64,000 nt of DNA from Pulveribacter suum (GCF_003013695.1 NZ_CP027792.1:1198501-1262500); one strand, 5' to 3'; numbered from the stretch's first letter, positions 1 to 8,957 are shown. Numbers and translations: made by a program. The notes: generated by a model from the letters alone, not told the origin.

Positions 1-1682
1 TGGGCCGGCGCGCGGCGCGCGAGCGCCAGGGCCCGGCGGTGCGCGAGGAGCCCCATGCCGATGCCCCGCTGGCGCCGGCGCCGGCCGCGCTGGCGCACGC
101 CCCCGTCACCATCGTCGAGCCGCAGCCGAGCGAGCCGGCGCCCAGCACCCGCGTGGTCAAGGAGCGGCAAAAGCCCCTGTTCACCGAGATCCAGGACAAC
201 GCCCTGCCGCAGGTGGACCTGCTGGACGCGGCCCAGGCGCGCCAGGAAAGCGTGTCCGCCGATACCCTGGAGATGACCAGCCGCCTGATCGAGAAGAAGC
301 TGGGCGACTTCGGCGTGGAGGTGGTCGTGGTGGCCGCCGCGCCCGGCCCGGTCATCACGCGCTACGAGATCGAGCCGGCCACGGGCGTCAAGGGCTCGCA
401 GATCGTCAACCTGGCCAAGGACCTGGCGCGCTCGCTGTCGCTGGTGTCCATCCGTGTGGTCGAGACCATCCCGGGCAAGACCACCATGGCGCTGGAGTTG
501 CCCAACGCCCGGCGCCAGACCATCCGGTTGTCGGAAGTCCTGGGCTCGCAGGTCTATCACGACGCCAAGAGCATGCTCACCGTGGGCCTGGGCAAGGACA
601 TCGTGGGCGCGCCCGTGGTGGCCGACCTGGCCAAGATGCCGCACTGCCTGGTGGCAGGCACCACCGGCTCGGGCAAGTCGGTGGGCATCAACGCCATGAT
701 CCTGAGCCTGCTGTACAAGGCCGAGGCGCGCGACGTGCGCCTGCTGATGATCGACCCCAAGATGCTGGAAATGTCGGTCTATGAAGGCATCCCGCACCTG
801 CTGGCGCCCGTGGTCACCGACATGAAGCAAGCCGCCCACGGCCTGAACTGGTGCGTGGCCGAGATGGAGCGGCGCTATAAGCTGATGAGCAAGCTGGGCG
901 TGCGCAACCTGGCGGGCTACAACACCAAGATCGACGAAGCCAAGGCGCGCGAGGAGTTCATCCCCAACCCCTTCAGCCTGACGCCCGAAGAGCCCGAGCC
1001 ATTGGCGCGCCTGCCGCACATCGTGGTCGTCATCGACGAGCTGGCCGACCTGATGATGGTGGTGGGCAAGAAGATCGAGGAATTGATCGCCCGCCTGGCG
1101 CAAAAGGCCCGCGCCGCCGGCATCCATCTCATCTTGGCGACCCAGCGGCCCAGCGTGGATGTGATCACCGGCCTGATCAAGGCCAACATCCCCACGCGCA
1201 TCGCCTTCCAGGTCTCAAGCAAGATCGACAGCCGCACCATCCTCGACCAGATGGGCGCCGAGGCCCTGCTGGGCATGGGCGACATGCTCTACATGGCCAG
1301 CGGCACGGGGCTGCCGGTGCGGGTGCACGGCGCCTTCGTGTCGGACGAGGAAGTGCACCGCGTCGTCAACTACCTCAAGAGCCAGGGGGAGCCGGACTAC
1401 ATCGACGGGGTGCTGGAGGGCGGTACCGTCGAGGGCGACGACAGCGGCTTCGGGCCCGACGGCGAAGGCGGCAGCGGGGGTGAAAAGGATCCCATGTACG
1501 ACCAGGCCGTGGAGGTGGTGCTGAAAGACCGCAAGGCCAGCATCTCCTACGTCCAGCGCAAGCTGCGCATCGGCTACAACCGTTCGGCGCGGCTGCTGGA
1601 GGACATGGAGAACGCCGGCCTGGTCAGCGCCCTCACCAGCAACGGCCAGCGCGAAGTGCTTGTCCCTTCCCGTAGCGAATAG
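1..1682 (+). CDS. ftsK: DNA translocase FtsK, C-terminal part (gene starts before window)
   Basis: Membrane-anchored DNA pump that moves chromosome dimers and terminus DNA through the division septum and activates XerCD. The frame is already open at base 3, so the N-terminal membrane domain lies upstream of the window. Visible in order are part of the linker, the translocase core with Walker A (GTTGSGKS, about 660-683) and Walker B ([13 protein letters not shown], about 1021-1060), an ATQRPS motif, an acidic glycine-rich linker (about 1420-1490), and the C-terminal winged-helix gamma domain that reads KOPS sites (from [12 protein letters not shown]). lolA follows 11 bp after the stop, as is common in proteobacteria. 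The family assignment is secure. Confidence 0.95.
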   Translation, partial: GRRAARERQGPAVREEPHADAPLAPAPAALAHAPVTIVEPQPSEPAPSTRVVKERQKPLFTEIQDNALPQVDLLDAAQARQESVSADTLEMTSRLIEKKLGDFGVEVVVVAAAPGPVITRYEIEPATGVKGSQIVNLAKDLARSLSLVSIRVVETIPGKTTMALELPNARRQTIRLSEVLGSQVYHDAKSMLTVGLGKDIVGAPVVADLAKMPHCLVAGTTGSGKSVGINAMILSLLYKAEARDVRLLMIDPKMLEMSVYEGIPHLLAPVVTDMKQAAHGLNWCVAEMERRYKLMSKLGVRNLAGYNTKIDEAKAREEFIPNPFSLTPEEPEPLARLPHIVVVIDELADLMMVVGKKIEELIARLAQKARAAGIHLILATQRPSVDVITGLIKANIPTRIAFQVSSKIDSRTILDQMGAEALLGMGDMLYMASGTGLPVRVHGAFVSDEEVHRVVNYLKSQGEPDYIDGVLEGGTVEGDDSGFGPDGEGGSGGEKDPMYDQAVEVVLKDRKASISYVQRKLRIGYNRSARLLEDMENAGLVSALTSNGQREVLVPSRSE

Positions 1683-1693
1683 GACCCAGGGTT

Positions 1694-2326
1694 GTGAAGA
1701 AACTTCTTACTACTGTTTTGATAGCTGCCAGCGCCCAGTGGGCCTGGGCTGACGGCCTTTCCAGCCTGGAAGGCTTCATGAAGGCCGCCAGAAGCGGCAG
1801 CGCGCAGTTCACGCAGACGGTGACCGCGCCCCCGAAGGACGGCCAGAGCGCGCGCAGCAAGACCAGCAGCGGCACTTTCGACTTCCAGCGGCCGGGGCAC
1901 TTTCGCTTCATCTACCAAAAGCCGTTCGAGCAGACCATCGTGGCCGACGGCAAGACGCTGTGGCTGTATGACGCCGACCTGAACCAGGTCACCCAGCGTG
2001 CGCAGGACAAGGCGCTCGGCTCCACGCCCGCCGCGCTGCTGGCCTCCGCGCCCGACTTGGCGGCGCTGCGGGCCGACTTCACGCTGGAATCCGCCCCTGA
2101 CCAGGACGGCCTGCAATGGGTGTTGGCCAGCCCCAAGGCGCGCGACGGCCAGCTCAAGAGCGTGCGCGTGGGCTTTAACGGCGAGACGCTGGCGGCGCTG
2201 GACATCCTGGACAGCTTTGGCCAGCGCTCGCTGATCCGCTTTACCGGCATGAAGATCAACCCCGCCCTGGCGGCCGACACCTTCACCTTCAAGCCGCCCG
2301 CCGGGGCGGATGTGCTGCAGCAGTAG
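1694..2326 (+). CDS. lolA: Outer-membrane lipoprotein carrier protein LolA
   Basis: Periplasmic chaperone that carries lipoproteins from the LolCDE exporter to LolB at the outer membrane. 210 aa, the usual size. A GTG start fits the AGGACCCAGGG stretch upstream and gives a signal peptide MKKLLTTVLIAASAQWAWA ending near residue 19. The body shows the LolA pattern: an early FxQ segment (AQFTQTV), GTFDFQRPGHFRF, and ADGKTLWLYDADLNQV. It lies 11 bp after ftsK and is probably co-transcribed. The signal-peptide coding sequence (1716-1760) resembles the window's dispersed repeat, so part of the export signal may be repeat-derived. Confidence 0.93.
   Translation: MKKLLTTVLIAASAQWAWADGLSSLEGFMKAARSGSAQFTQTVTAPPKDGQSARSKTSSGTFDFQRPGHFRFIYQKPFEQTIVADGKTLWLYDADLNQVTQRAQDKALGSTPAALLASAPDLAALRADFTLESAPDQDGLQWVLASPKARDGQLKSVRVGFNGETLAALDILDSFGQRSLIRFTGMKINPALAADTFTFKPPAGADVLQQ
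1716..1760 (+). repeat. Dispersed Comamonadaceae-type repeat, copy inside lolA
   Basis: Matches the family pattern TTTTGATAGCTGCCAGCGC, then a short spacer, a GGGC/GCGCT half and GGCC. The right half is diverged. It lies in frame within the LolA signal-peptide codons. Confidence 0.6.
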
Positions 2327-2329
2327 CGC

Positions 2330-2392
2330 TTCTGTTTTAATAGCTACCAGCGCTTGCCCGGCGGGCGCTAGATCCCGATTTGGCTGGTATTT
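2330..2392 (+). repeat. Dispersed repeat, copy between lolA and the glycosylase gene
   Basis: Reads TTTTAATAGCTACCAGCGCT, then TGCCCGGCGGGCGCTAGA and GATTTGGCTGG. The two halves CAGCGCTTG and GGGCGCTAG form an imperfect inverted repeat. It fills the convergent gap between lolA and the minus-strand glycosylase gene. Confidence 0.8.
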
Positions 2393-3006
2393 TGGGTGAG
2401 CGCCGCGGCCACCCGCTCCCGCACGCCCGGCAGCCATTCGGCCTCGAACCACGGGTTGTGCTTGAGCCAGCCGTTGTTGCGCGGGCTGGGGTGGGGCAGG
2501 GCGATCACCGGGCTGCCCGGGGCGCCGCTGGCACGCACGGTGTCGGCCAGTGGCCGGCCGCGGCTGCCCGGCAGGTGCCAGCCAATGGCGTACTGGCCCA
2601 CGGCCACCGTCAGCGCAATGTGCGGCAGCTGCGCCAGCAGCGGTGCGCGCCAGGTGGGCGCGCACTCGGGGCGCGGCGGCGCGTCGCCCGAGGCGCCCTT
2701 GCCCGGGTAGCAAAAGCCCATGGGCACGATGGCCACGCGCCCCGGGTCATAGAACACCTCGCGCGGCAGCTGCAGCCAGTCGCGCAGCCGCTCGCCGCTG
2801 GCGTCGTCGAACGGCACGCCCGAGGCATGCACCTTGCGCCCCGGCGCCTGGCTGGCAATCAGGATGCGCGCGCCCGTGCCCGCCTGCAGCACCGGGCGCG
2901 GGCCCAGCGGCAAGAAGGGCGCGCACAGCGTGCACTGGCGCGCGCGGTGCAGCAGGTCGTCCAGGGGCAGCAGGGGGTGCGCAGCGGGTTGTCTTCGAGT
3001 CGCCAT
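2368..3006 (-). CDS. Uracil-DNA glycosylase family protein
   Basis: 212 aa, resembling the uracil-DNA glycosylase superfamily, which excises uracil from DNA. A CxxC pair near residue 36 (CTLCAPF) resembles part of the iron-sulfur ligands of family 4/5 enzymes. The motif ASQAPGRKVHASGVPFDD fits the catalytic GxxPG region and HPSPRNNGWLKHNPWFE fits the C-terminal HPS motif. Many relatives are annotated only as UDG-family proteins of uncertain substrate. It starts 9 bp after the DUF488 gene on the same strand, so the two are probably co-transcribed. The 3' end overlaps a dispersed repeat at 2330-2392. I am sure of the superfamily and not of the exact specificity. Confidence 0.8.
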   Translation of the reverse strand: MATRRQPAAHPLLPLDDLLHRARQCTLCAPFLPLGPRPVLQAGTGARILIASQAPGRKVHASGVPFDDASGERLRDWLQLPREVFYDPGRVAIVPMGFCYPGKGASGDAPPRPECAPTWRAPLLAQLPHIALTVAVGQYAIGWHLPGSRGRPLADTVRASGAPGSPVIALPHPSPRNNGWLKHNPWFEAEWLPGVRERVAAALTQNTSQIGI

Positions 3007-3015
3007 GGGGTGTTT

Positions 3016-3408
3016 TCAGTCTTCGCGGATGTGCGCGCCGGCCTGCGCCAGCAGCTCGCGCAGCAGGGATCGGTGGCAGCGGGCCTCGTTCTCGCAGTAG
3101 CAGCCGACCGAAAAGTGAGCCTGCCTGGACAGCTGGGCCAGCGTGTCGATCAGGTGGCGCTGCCCGGGCTCGGCCATCTCGCGGCGGTAGCGGCGGGCGA
3201 ACGCCGCCCAGGCAGCGTCATCGTGCGCGGCCAGCGCCTGCTTCACGGCCTCGGCGCTGGGCGCCAGGTTGGGCAGCCAGGCGTCATACCAGTCCTGTGC
3301 GGCGAACTGCGCGCGCGGCACGCCGCGCGGGGGCCGGCGCACGGTGCCGATGCGCGTGCCCTCGCCCGGCGCACGCGGGCTGCCCAGGCGGACGATGCGA
3401 ACTGGCAT
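3016..3408 (-). CDS. DUF488 domain-containing protein
   Basis: 130 aa from ATG at 3408 (MPVRIVRLGSPRAPGEGTRI). A TTG 45 bp upstream is also possible but adds a low-complexity stretch. The C-terminal half carries the DUF488 signature YCENEARCHRSLLRELL, and the N-terminal half has RLGSPR and a DxWLPNLAPS segment. DUF488 proteins are widespread and have no settled function; conserved Cys and His near the end suggest a binding site. It precedes the glycosylase gene by 9 bp in a likely two-gene operon divergent from rarA. Confidence 0.85.
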   Translation of the reverse strand: MPVRIVRLGSPRAPGEGTRIGTVRRPPRGVPRAQFAAQDWYDAWLPNLAPSAEAVKQALAAHDDAAWAAFARRYRREMAEPGQRHLIDTLAQLSRQAHFSVGCYCENEARCHRSLLRELLAQAGAHIRED

Positions 3409-3541
3409 GGAAGGAGACTCTTTCGTCGGTTGCCCCGAAAGGGCGAAAGCCAACCCGCATCATAGGAACGCGGCCGCGCCAGCCGGGCCGCGGCAGGCGA
3501 AGCCGCTACGATCGGTGCTGCTTTTGCAGGTCGCGCCCGCC

Positions 3542-4867
3542 ATGAAGTCTTCTCCCCCCGCCGCCGTTCACCAGCCCCTGGCCGAGCGCCTGCGCCCACG
3601 CAGCCTGGGCGAGGTGATCGGCCAGCAGCACATCCTGGGGCCGGGCATGCCGCTGCGCCTGGCGTTCGAATCGGGCCGCCCGCACAGCTGCATCCTGTGG
3701 GGCCCGCCGGGGGTGGGCAAGACCACCATCGCCCAGCTGATGGCCGAGGCGTTCGACGCGCAGTTCATCAGCATCAGCGCCGTGCTGGGCGGCGTCAAGG
3801 AGATCCGCGAGGCCGTGCAGCTGGCCGAGGCGGCGCGTGACGGCCTGATGCGCCAAGGCACCATCGTGTTTGTCGACGAGGTGCACCGCTTCAACAAGAG
3901 CCAGCAGGACGCCTTCTTGCCGCACGTGGAAAGCGGCCTGTTCACCTTCGTGGGCGCGACCACCGAGAATCCGTCGTTCGAGGTCAACTCCGCCCTGCTG
4001 TCGCGCGCCACGGTGTATGTGCTGCAGCCGCTGACGACCGATGATTTGAAGCAAATAGTGGCCAAAGCCCAGGCCAGTCAAGCGGTGCCAGCTATCGAAG
4101 ATGAAGCACTGGAGCGCCTGGTGGCCTATGCCGATGGCGACGCGCGGCGCCTGCTGAACACGCTGGAGACGCTGGCCATCACCGCCGCGCAGGCGGGCCT
4201 GGAGCGCATCGCCGACGACTGGCTGCTCAAGGTGCTGGGCCAGCAGGTGCGCCGCTATGACAAGGGCGGCGAGCAGTTCTACGACACCATCAGCGCACTG
4301 CACAAGTCGGTGCGCGGCTCCGACCCGGACGCGGCGCTGTACTGGCTGGTGCGCATGCTGGACGGCGGGGCCGACCCGCGCTACCTGTCGCGGCGCATCG
4401 TGCGCATGGCCTGGGAGGACATCGGCCTGGCCGACCCCAGGGCGCTGCAGATCGTGGGCGACGCGGCGCAGACCTACGAGCGCCTGGGCTCGCCCGAGGG
4501 CGAACTGGCCCTGGCCCAGGCCGTCCTCTACCTGGCCGTGGCGCCCAAGAGCAACGCCGGCTACGCGGCCTACAACAAGGCGCGCGCCTTGGTGAAGGAA
4601 GGCGCCAGCCTGCCCGTGCCGCTGCACCTGCGCAACGCCCCCACGACACTCATGAAGCAGCTGGACTACGGCCGCGGCTACCGCTACGCGCATGACGAGG
4701 ACGGGGGCTTTGCCGCCGGCGAGTCCTACCTTCCCGAGGGCATGCAGCCGCCCGGCTTCTACCAGCCCGTGCCGCGCGGGCTCGAGATCCAGATCGGCCA
4801 GAAGATGCAGGAGCTGCGCGAGCGCAACGCCGCGGCCCGCGCGGACGGGCTGGCGCCGGCGGACTGA
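3542..4867 (+). CDS. rarA: Replication-associated recombination protein A (AAA+ ATPase RarA/MgsA)
   Basis: Clamp-loader-like AAA+ ATPase acting at stalled replication forks. 441 aa from ATG at 3542. Walker A GPPGVGKT lies at about residues 54-61 and Walker B IVFVDEVH at about 108-115, followed by the sensor segment GATTENPSFEVN. The C-terminal tetramerisation region contains the family's RYLSRRIVRMAWEDIGLAD. An in-frame longer reading upstream lacks family similarity and overlaps the divergent DUF488 gene. A reverse-oriented copy of the dispersed repeat (4048-4099) is read through in frame just after the sensor region, in the linker before the lid helices. Confidence 0.94.
   Translation: MKSSPPAAVHQPLAERLRPRSLGEVIGQQHILGPGMPLRLAFESGRPHSCILWGPPGVGKTTIAQLMAEAFDAQFISISAVLGGVKEIREAVQLAEAARDGLMRQGTIVFVDEVHRFNKSQQDAFLPHVESGLFTFVGATTENPSFEVNSALLSRATVYVLQPLTTDDLKQIVAKAQASQAVPAIEDEALERLVAYADGDARRLLNTLETLAITAAQAGLERIADDWLLKVLGQQVRRYDKGGEQFYDTISALHKSVRGSDPDAALYWLVRMLDGGADPRYLSRRIVRMAWEDIGLADPRALQIVGDAAQTYERLGSPEGELALAQAVLYLAVAPKSNAGYAAYNKARALVKEGASLPVPLHLRNAPTTLMKQLDYGRGYRYAHDEDGGFAAGESYLPEGMQPPGFYQPVPRGLEIQIGQKMQELRERNAAARADGLAPAD
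4048..4099 (-). repeat. Dispersed repeat, reverse copy inside rarA
   Basis: Read on the minus strand it gives GATAGCTGGCACCGCTTGAC, then TGGCCTGGGCTTTGGCC and ATTTG, close to the family consensus. It is part of the RarA reading frame without a frameshift. Confidence 0.7.
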
Positions 4868-5215
4868 AACGCCGCCGCCCGCAGCCGGCGCGGGCTGCGC
4901 TGGGAATAAGCGCATACCCTGCATTGCGCATGAGCATCAGTATTTCTAATGGTGTGGATGCTTGCCTGATGGGCCCCGCCTTCAAGGGAAAACCCCGCCG
5001 GAGTGGCACCCCGGCGTTCATCAAAGCCGTGACAAAATTTCACCCACAAGACCCGCGCGGCACCTAGCCGCCGGGTTTTTTAGTAAGGAAACGCTGAATT
5101 TGTCCCCGTGGCAGCAGGCGTGGACTTGACCGGCAGGCGGCCCACAAGGCTGAGCCAGACAGGGGTTGCCCGCCGGGCACATGCGTCACTCACGAAGGAC
5201 CGAAGGACTCAACTT
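4868..5215 (+). other. rarA-livH intergenic region with possible small RNA or 45-codon ORF
   Basis: 348 bp without an assigned gene. A hairpin CGCAGCC/GGCTGCG sits just after rarA and has no T-run. From about 4952 to 5044 nested pairings are possible: GGTG with CACC, GCTT with AAGC, TGATG with CATCA, and CGCCGG with CCGGCG. A strong intrinsic terminator follows at 5051-5081. A small reading frame, ATG 4930 to TAG 5067 (MSISISNGVDACLMG...), ends inside that terminator, but its first codons have unusually low GC at third positions. Bases 5082-5215 are the livH leader. I cannot decide between a structured RNA and a small ORF. Confidence 0.35.
5051..5081 (+). terminator. Intrinsic terminator upstream of livH
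   Basis: ACCCG..CGGC pairs with GCCG.CGGGT around a short ACCTA loop and is followed by six Ts. It separates rarA and the intergenic RNA candidate from livHMGF. Confidence 0.8.
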
Positions 5216-6145
5216 ATGGACATACTGCTGCAACAGATCATCAACGGTCTGGTCCTGGGCAGCATGTACGCCTTGATAGCCCTGGGCTATACCATGGTGT
5301 ACGGCATCATCCAGCTCATCAACTTCGCGCACGGCGAGGTGCTCATGATCGGGGCGCTCACCAGCTGGAGCTGCATCGGCCTGATGCGGGACGCCATGCC
5401 CGGCGCGCCCGGCTGGGTCATCCTGCTGCTGGCCACCATCATTGCCTGCTTCGTGGCGGCGGTGCTCAACTACACCATCGAGAAGGTCGCCTACCGGCCG
5501 CTGCGCAACAGCCCGCGACTCGCCCCCTTGATCACCGCCATCGGCATGTCGCTGCTGCTGCAGACGCTGGCCATGATCATCTGGAAGCCCAACTACAAGC
5601 CTTATCCCACGCTGCTGCCGTCCACGCCCTTCGAGGTCGGCGGCGCGGTGATCACCACCACCCAGGTGCTGATCCTGAGCGTGACGGTGATCGCGCTGGC
5701 GGCCATGGTCTATCTGGTCAGCTACACCCGGCTGGGCCGCGCCATGCGGGCCACGGCCGAGAACCCGCGCGTGGCGGCGCTGATGGGCGTCAAGCCCGAC
5801 ATGGTGATCTCCGCCACCTTCATCATCGGCGCCGTGCTGGCGGCCATCGCCGGCATCATGTACGCCTCCAACTACGGCACGGCCCAGCACACCATGGGCT
5901 TCCTGCCGGGCCTCAAGGCCTTCACGGCCGCGGTGTTCGGCGGCATCGGCAACCTCACGGGCGCCGTGGTGGGCGGCATCCTGCTGGGCCTGATCGAGGC
6001 CATCGGCTCGGGCTACATCGGCCAGCTCACCGGCGGCGTGCTGGGCAGCCACTACACCGACATCTTCGCCTTCATCGTGCTGATCATCATCCTCACGCTG
6101 CGCCCCTCGGGCCTGCTGGGCGAGCGCGTGGCAGACCGGGCGTAA
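5216..6145 (+). CDS. livH: Branched-chain amino acid ABC transporter permease LivH
   Basis: Inner-membrane permease of the high-affinity leucine/isoleucine/valine importer. 309 aa from ATG 5216 (MDILLQQIINGLVLGSMYAL), the family's canonical N-terminus; an in-frame longer version lacks membrane character at its start. The family motif YTMVYGIIQLINFAHGEV occurs near residue 25 and about eight hydrophobic segments follow, ending LRPSGLLGERVADRA. First of four tightly spaced liv genes (19, 25 and 4 bp gaps). The substrate-binding protein gene is not here; a livK-type gene lies at 19.9 kb. Confidence 0.95.
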   Translation: MDILLQQIINGLVLGSMYALIALGYTMVYGIIQLINFAHGEVLMIGALTSWSCIGLMRDAMPGAPGWVILLLATIIACFVAAVLNYTIEKVAYRPLRNSPRLAPLITAIGMSLLLQTLAMIIWKPNYKPYPTLLPSTPFEVGGAVITTTQVLILSVTVIALAAMVYLVSYTRLGRAMRATAENPRVAALMGVKPDMVISATFIIGAVLAAIAGIMYASNYGTAQHTMGFLPGLKAFTAAVFGGIGNLTGAVVGGILLGLIEAIGSGYIGQLTGGVLGSHYTDIFAFIVLIIILTLRPSGLLGERVADRA

Positions 6146-6164
6146 CGAGGGCAGGAACATCACC

Positions 6165-7241
6165 ATGAAAAATCACAAGATCCAATGGGTCCTGGGCGCC
6201 GTCGCGCTGCTCGTGCTGCCCCTGATCCTGCAGTACTTCGGCAACGCCTGGGTGCGCATCGCCGACCTGGCGCTGCTGTACGTCATGCTGGCCCTGGGCC
6301 TGAACATCGTGGTGGGCTACGCCGGCCTGCTCGACTTAGGGTACGTTGCCTTCTACGCCGTGGGTGCCTACATGTTCGGCCTGCTGGCCTCGCCCCATCT
6401 GGCCGACAACTTCGCCTGGTTCGCAGCGCACTTCCCCGAGGGGCTGCACATGTCGCTGTGGATGGTGATACCGCTGGCCCTGGTGCTGGCGGCCATCACC
6501 GGCGTGCTGCTGGGCATCCCGGTGCTCAAGTTGCGCGGCGACTACCTGGCCATCGTGACGCTGGGCTTTGGCGAGATCATCCGCATCTTCCTGAACAACC
6601 TGGACCACCCGGTCAACATCACCAACGGCCCCAAGGGCCTGGGGCAGATCGACTCGGTCAAGATCTTCGGGCTGGACTTCGGGCGGCGGCTGGAGCTTTT
6701 TGGCTTCGACATCAGCTCCGTCACGCTGTACTACTACCTGTTCCTGGCGCTGGTGCTGGTCACCATCGTGGTCTGCTACCGCCTGCAGGATTCGCGCATC
6801 GGCCGCGCCTGGATGGCGATTCGCGAGGACGAGATCGCCGCCAAGGCCATGGGCATCAACACCCGCAACATGAAGCTGCTGGCCTTCGGCATGGGCGCCT
6901 CGTTTGGCGGCGTGGCGGGCAGCATGTTCGCGGCCTTCCAGGGCTTCGTCTCGCCCGAGTCCTTCAGCCTGATGGAGTCGGTGATGATCGTTGCCATGGT
7001 GGTGCTGGGCGGCATCGGCCACATCCCCGGCGTGATTCTGGGCGCCGTGCTGCTGTCGGCCCTGCCCGAGGTGCTGCGCTACGTGGCCGGCCCGCTGCAG
7101 GCCATGACGGACGGCCGGCTGGATGCCTCCATCCTGCGCCAGCTCCTGATCGCCCTGGCCATGATCATCGTCATGCTGCTGCGCCCGCGCGGCCTGTGGC
7201 CGGCGCCCGAGCACGGCAAGAGCCTGGCGCAGAAGTCCTGA
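6165..7241 (+). CDS. livM: Branched-chain amino acid ABC transporter permease LivM
   Basis: Second permease of the liv importer, pairing with LivH. 358 aa with an N-terminal set of hydrophobic helices, the motif LGLNIVVGYAGLLDLGYVAFYAVGAY in the first third, and the EAA-type cytoplasmic segment RIGRAWMAIREDEIAAKAMG near residues 210-230 that contacts the ATPases. It ends LLRPRGLWPAPEHGKSLAQKS. Start at ATG 6165, preceded by GAGGGCAGGAAC. It lies 19 bp after livH. Confidence 0.95.
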   Translation: MKNHKIQWVLGAVALLVLPLILQYFGNAWVRIADLALLYVMLALGLNIVVGYAGLLDLGYVAFYAVGAYMFGLLASPHLADNFAWFAAHFPEGLHMSLWMVIPLALVLAAITGVLLGIPVLKLRGDYLAIVTLGFGEIIRIFLNNLDHPVNITNGPKGLGQIDSVKIFGLDFGRRLELFGFDISSVTLYYYLFLALVLVTIVVCYRLQDSRIGRAWMAIREDEIAAKAMGINTRNMKLLAFGMGASFGGVAGSMFAAFQGFVSPESFSLMESVMIVAMVVLGGIGHIPGVILGAVLLSALPEVLRYVAGPLQAMTDGRLDASILRQLLIALAMIIVMLLRPRGLWPAPEHGKSLAQKS

Positions 7242-7266
7242 ACCCCACCGAGATCGCAGTCACAAC

Positions 7267-8052
7267 ATGGCAGATACAGCAGATAAAGAAGTGGTGCTCA
7301 AGGTCGCGGGCATTTCCAAGCGCTTTGGCGGCCTGCAGGCACTGTCCGACGTGGGCATCACCATCCGCCGCGGGCAGGTCTATGGCCTGATCGGACCCAA
7401 CGGCGCGGGCAAGACCACCTTCTTCAACGTGATCACCGGGCTGTACACGCCCGACGCCGGCAGCTTCGAGCTGGCCGGCCAGCCCTACGAGCCGCGCGCC
7501 GTGCACCTGGTGGCCAAGGCCGGCATCGCCCGCACCTTCCAGAACATCCGGCTCTTCGCCGAGATGACGGCGCTGGAGAACGTGATGGTGGGGCGGCACA
7601 TCCGCACCCGCTCCGGCCTGGCCGGGGCGATCTTTCGCACCAAGGGCTTTGTGCAGGAGGAAGCGGCCATCGCCCAGCGCGCCCAGGAGCTGCTGGACTA
7701 TGTCGGCATCGGCAAGTACGCCGACTACAAGGCGCGAACGCTGTCCTATGGCGACCAGCGCCGCCTGGAGATCGCCCGGGCCCTGGCCACCGACCCGCAG
7801 CTGATCGCCCTGGACGAGCCGGCCGCCGGCATGAACGCCACCGAGAAGGTGCAGCTGCGCGAGCTGATCGACCGCATCCGCAACGACGACCGCACCATCT
7901 TGCTGATCGAGCACGACGTGAAGCTGGTCATGGGGCTGTGCGACCGCGTCACGGTGCTGGACTACGGCAAGCAGATCGCCGAGGGCACGCCGGCCGACGT
8001 GCAGAAGAACGAGAAGGTGATCGAGGCTTACCTCGGCACCGGAGGACACTGA
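7267..8052 (+). CDS. livG: Branched-chain amino acid ABC transporter ATP-binding protein LivG
   Basis: One of two cytoplasmic ATPases powering the liv importer. 261 aa. Walker A GPNGAGKT is near residue 43, the LivG-type insertion and Q-loop (TFQNIRLFAEMTALENVMVG) follow, then the ABC signature LSYGDQRRLEIARAL, Walker B LIALDEPAAGMN and the switch-histidine segment LLIEHDVKLVMG. It ends 4 bp before livF. Confidence 0.96.
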   Translation: MADTADKEVVLKVAGISKRFGGLQALSDVGITIRRGQVYGLIGPNGAGKTTFFNVITGLYTPDAGSFELAGQPYEPRAVHLVAKAGIARTFQNIRLFAEMTALENVMVGRHIRTRSGLAGAIFRTKGFVQEEAAIAQRAQELLDYVGIGKYADYKARTLSYGDQRRLEIARALATDPQLIALDEPAAGMNATEKVQLRELIDRIRNDDRTILLIEHDVKLVMGLCDRVTVLDYGKQIAEGTPADVQKNEKVIEAYLGTGGH

Positions 8053-8056
8053 GGAA

Positions 8057-8794
8057 ATGGCTCACATGGCAGAACAATCCAAGCAGGTGCTGCTGCAGGT
8101 CAAGGGCCTGAAAGTGGCCTACGGCGGCATCCAGGCCGTCAAGGGCGTGGACCTGGAAGTGCGCGAGGGCGAGCTGGTCACGCTGATCGGCTCCAACGGC
8201 GCCGGCAAGACCACCACCATGAAGGCCATCACCGGCACCCAGGGCATGAACGATGGCGACATCGAGTACCTGGGCCAGAGCATCCGCGGCAAGGGTGCTT
8301 GGGACCTGGTGCGCAGCGGCCTGGTGATGGTGCCCGAGGGCCGCGGCGTGTTCGCGCGCATGACCATCACCGAGAACCTGCTGATGGGCGCCTACACGCG
8401 CAATGACAAGGCCGGCATCGCCGCCGATGTGGAGAAGATGTTCAACATCTTCCCGCGCCTGCGCGAGCGCAAGGACCAGCTGGCCGGCACCATGAGCGGC
8501 GGCGAACAGCAGATGCTGGCCATGGGCCGCGCGCTGATGAGCCAGCCCCGGGTGCTGCTGCTGGACGAGCCCTCCATGGGCCTGTCGCCCATCATGGTGG
8601 ACAAGATCTTCGAGGTGGTGCGCGACGTGTACGCCCTGGGCGTGACCGTCGTGCTGGTGGAGCAAAACGCCAGCCGCGCCCTGGCGATTGCCGACCGCGG
8701 CTACGTCATGGAGTCCGGCCTGATCACCATGACCGGTGCGGGCCAGCAGCTGCTGAGCGACCCGCGCGTGCGCGCCGCCTACCTGGGCGAGTAG
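8057..8794 (+). CDS. livF: Branched-chain amino acid ABC transporter ATP-binding protein LivF
   Basis: Second ATPase of the liv importer. 245 aa; Walker A GSNGAGKT near residue 46, Q-loop VPEGRGVFARMTITENL, signature MSGGEQQMLAMGRAL, Walker B VLLLDEPSMGLSP, and switch histidine replaced by the usual LivF VLVEQNA. A second Met three codons in is an alternative start; GAGGAA precedes the first ATG. Last gene of livHMGF, followed by an intrinsic terminator at 8849. Confidence 0.96.
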   Translation: MAHMAEQSKQVLLQVKGLKVAYGGIQAVKGVDLEVREGELVTLIGSNGAGKTTTMKAITGTQGMNDGDIEYLGQSIRGKGAWDLVRSGLVMVPEGRGVFARMTITENLLMGAYTRNDKAGIAADVEKMFNIFPRLRERKDQLAGTMSGGEQQMLAMGRALMSQPRVLLLDEPSMGLSPIMVDKIFEVVRDVYALGVTVVLVEQNASRALAIADRGYVMESGLITMTGAGQQLLSDPRVRAAYLGE

Positions 8795-8848
8795 GCCGGG
8801 GCAGGGGACATTTTTTGGGGAACTGGCGCATCAGAAACGCCAGGCTTG

Positions 8849-8872
8849 GCCCCGCTAAGGCGGGGCTTTTTT
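8849..8872 (+). terminator. Intrinsic terminator after livF
   Basis: Perfect 7-bp stem GCCCCGC/GCGGGGC with a TAAG loop followed by six Ts. Confidence 0.93.
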
Positions 8873-8881
8873 CCGTCCGCT

Positions 8882-8945
8882 TGCTTCTGTATTCATAGCT
8901 GCCAGCGCTTGACTGTATTGGGTTAGAGTGCGATTTGGCCTGAAA
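8882..8945 (+). repeat. Dispersed repeat, copy between livF and the DUF486 gene
   Basis: Contains CATAGCTGCCAGCGCTTGAC, then TGTATTGGGTTAGAG and GCGATTTGG. The left half is well conserved and the right half diverged. Confidence 0.75.
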
Positions 8946-8957
8946 ATCTGATTTGCC

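Noticed and set aside
3269..3541. N-terminal extension of rarA by 91 codons
   Set aside because: The extension overlaps the divergent DUF488 gene and has no family similarity; the conserved RarA N-terminus starts at the ATG 3542.
4868..5050. 6S RNA between rarA and livH
   Set aside because: The position is suggestive, but I could not find the 6S closing stem, central bubble or conserved boxes; kept only as an unassigned structured region.
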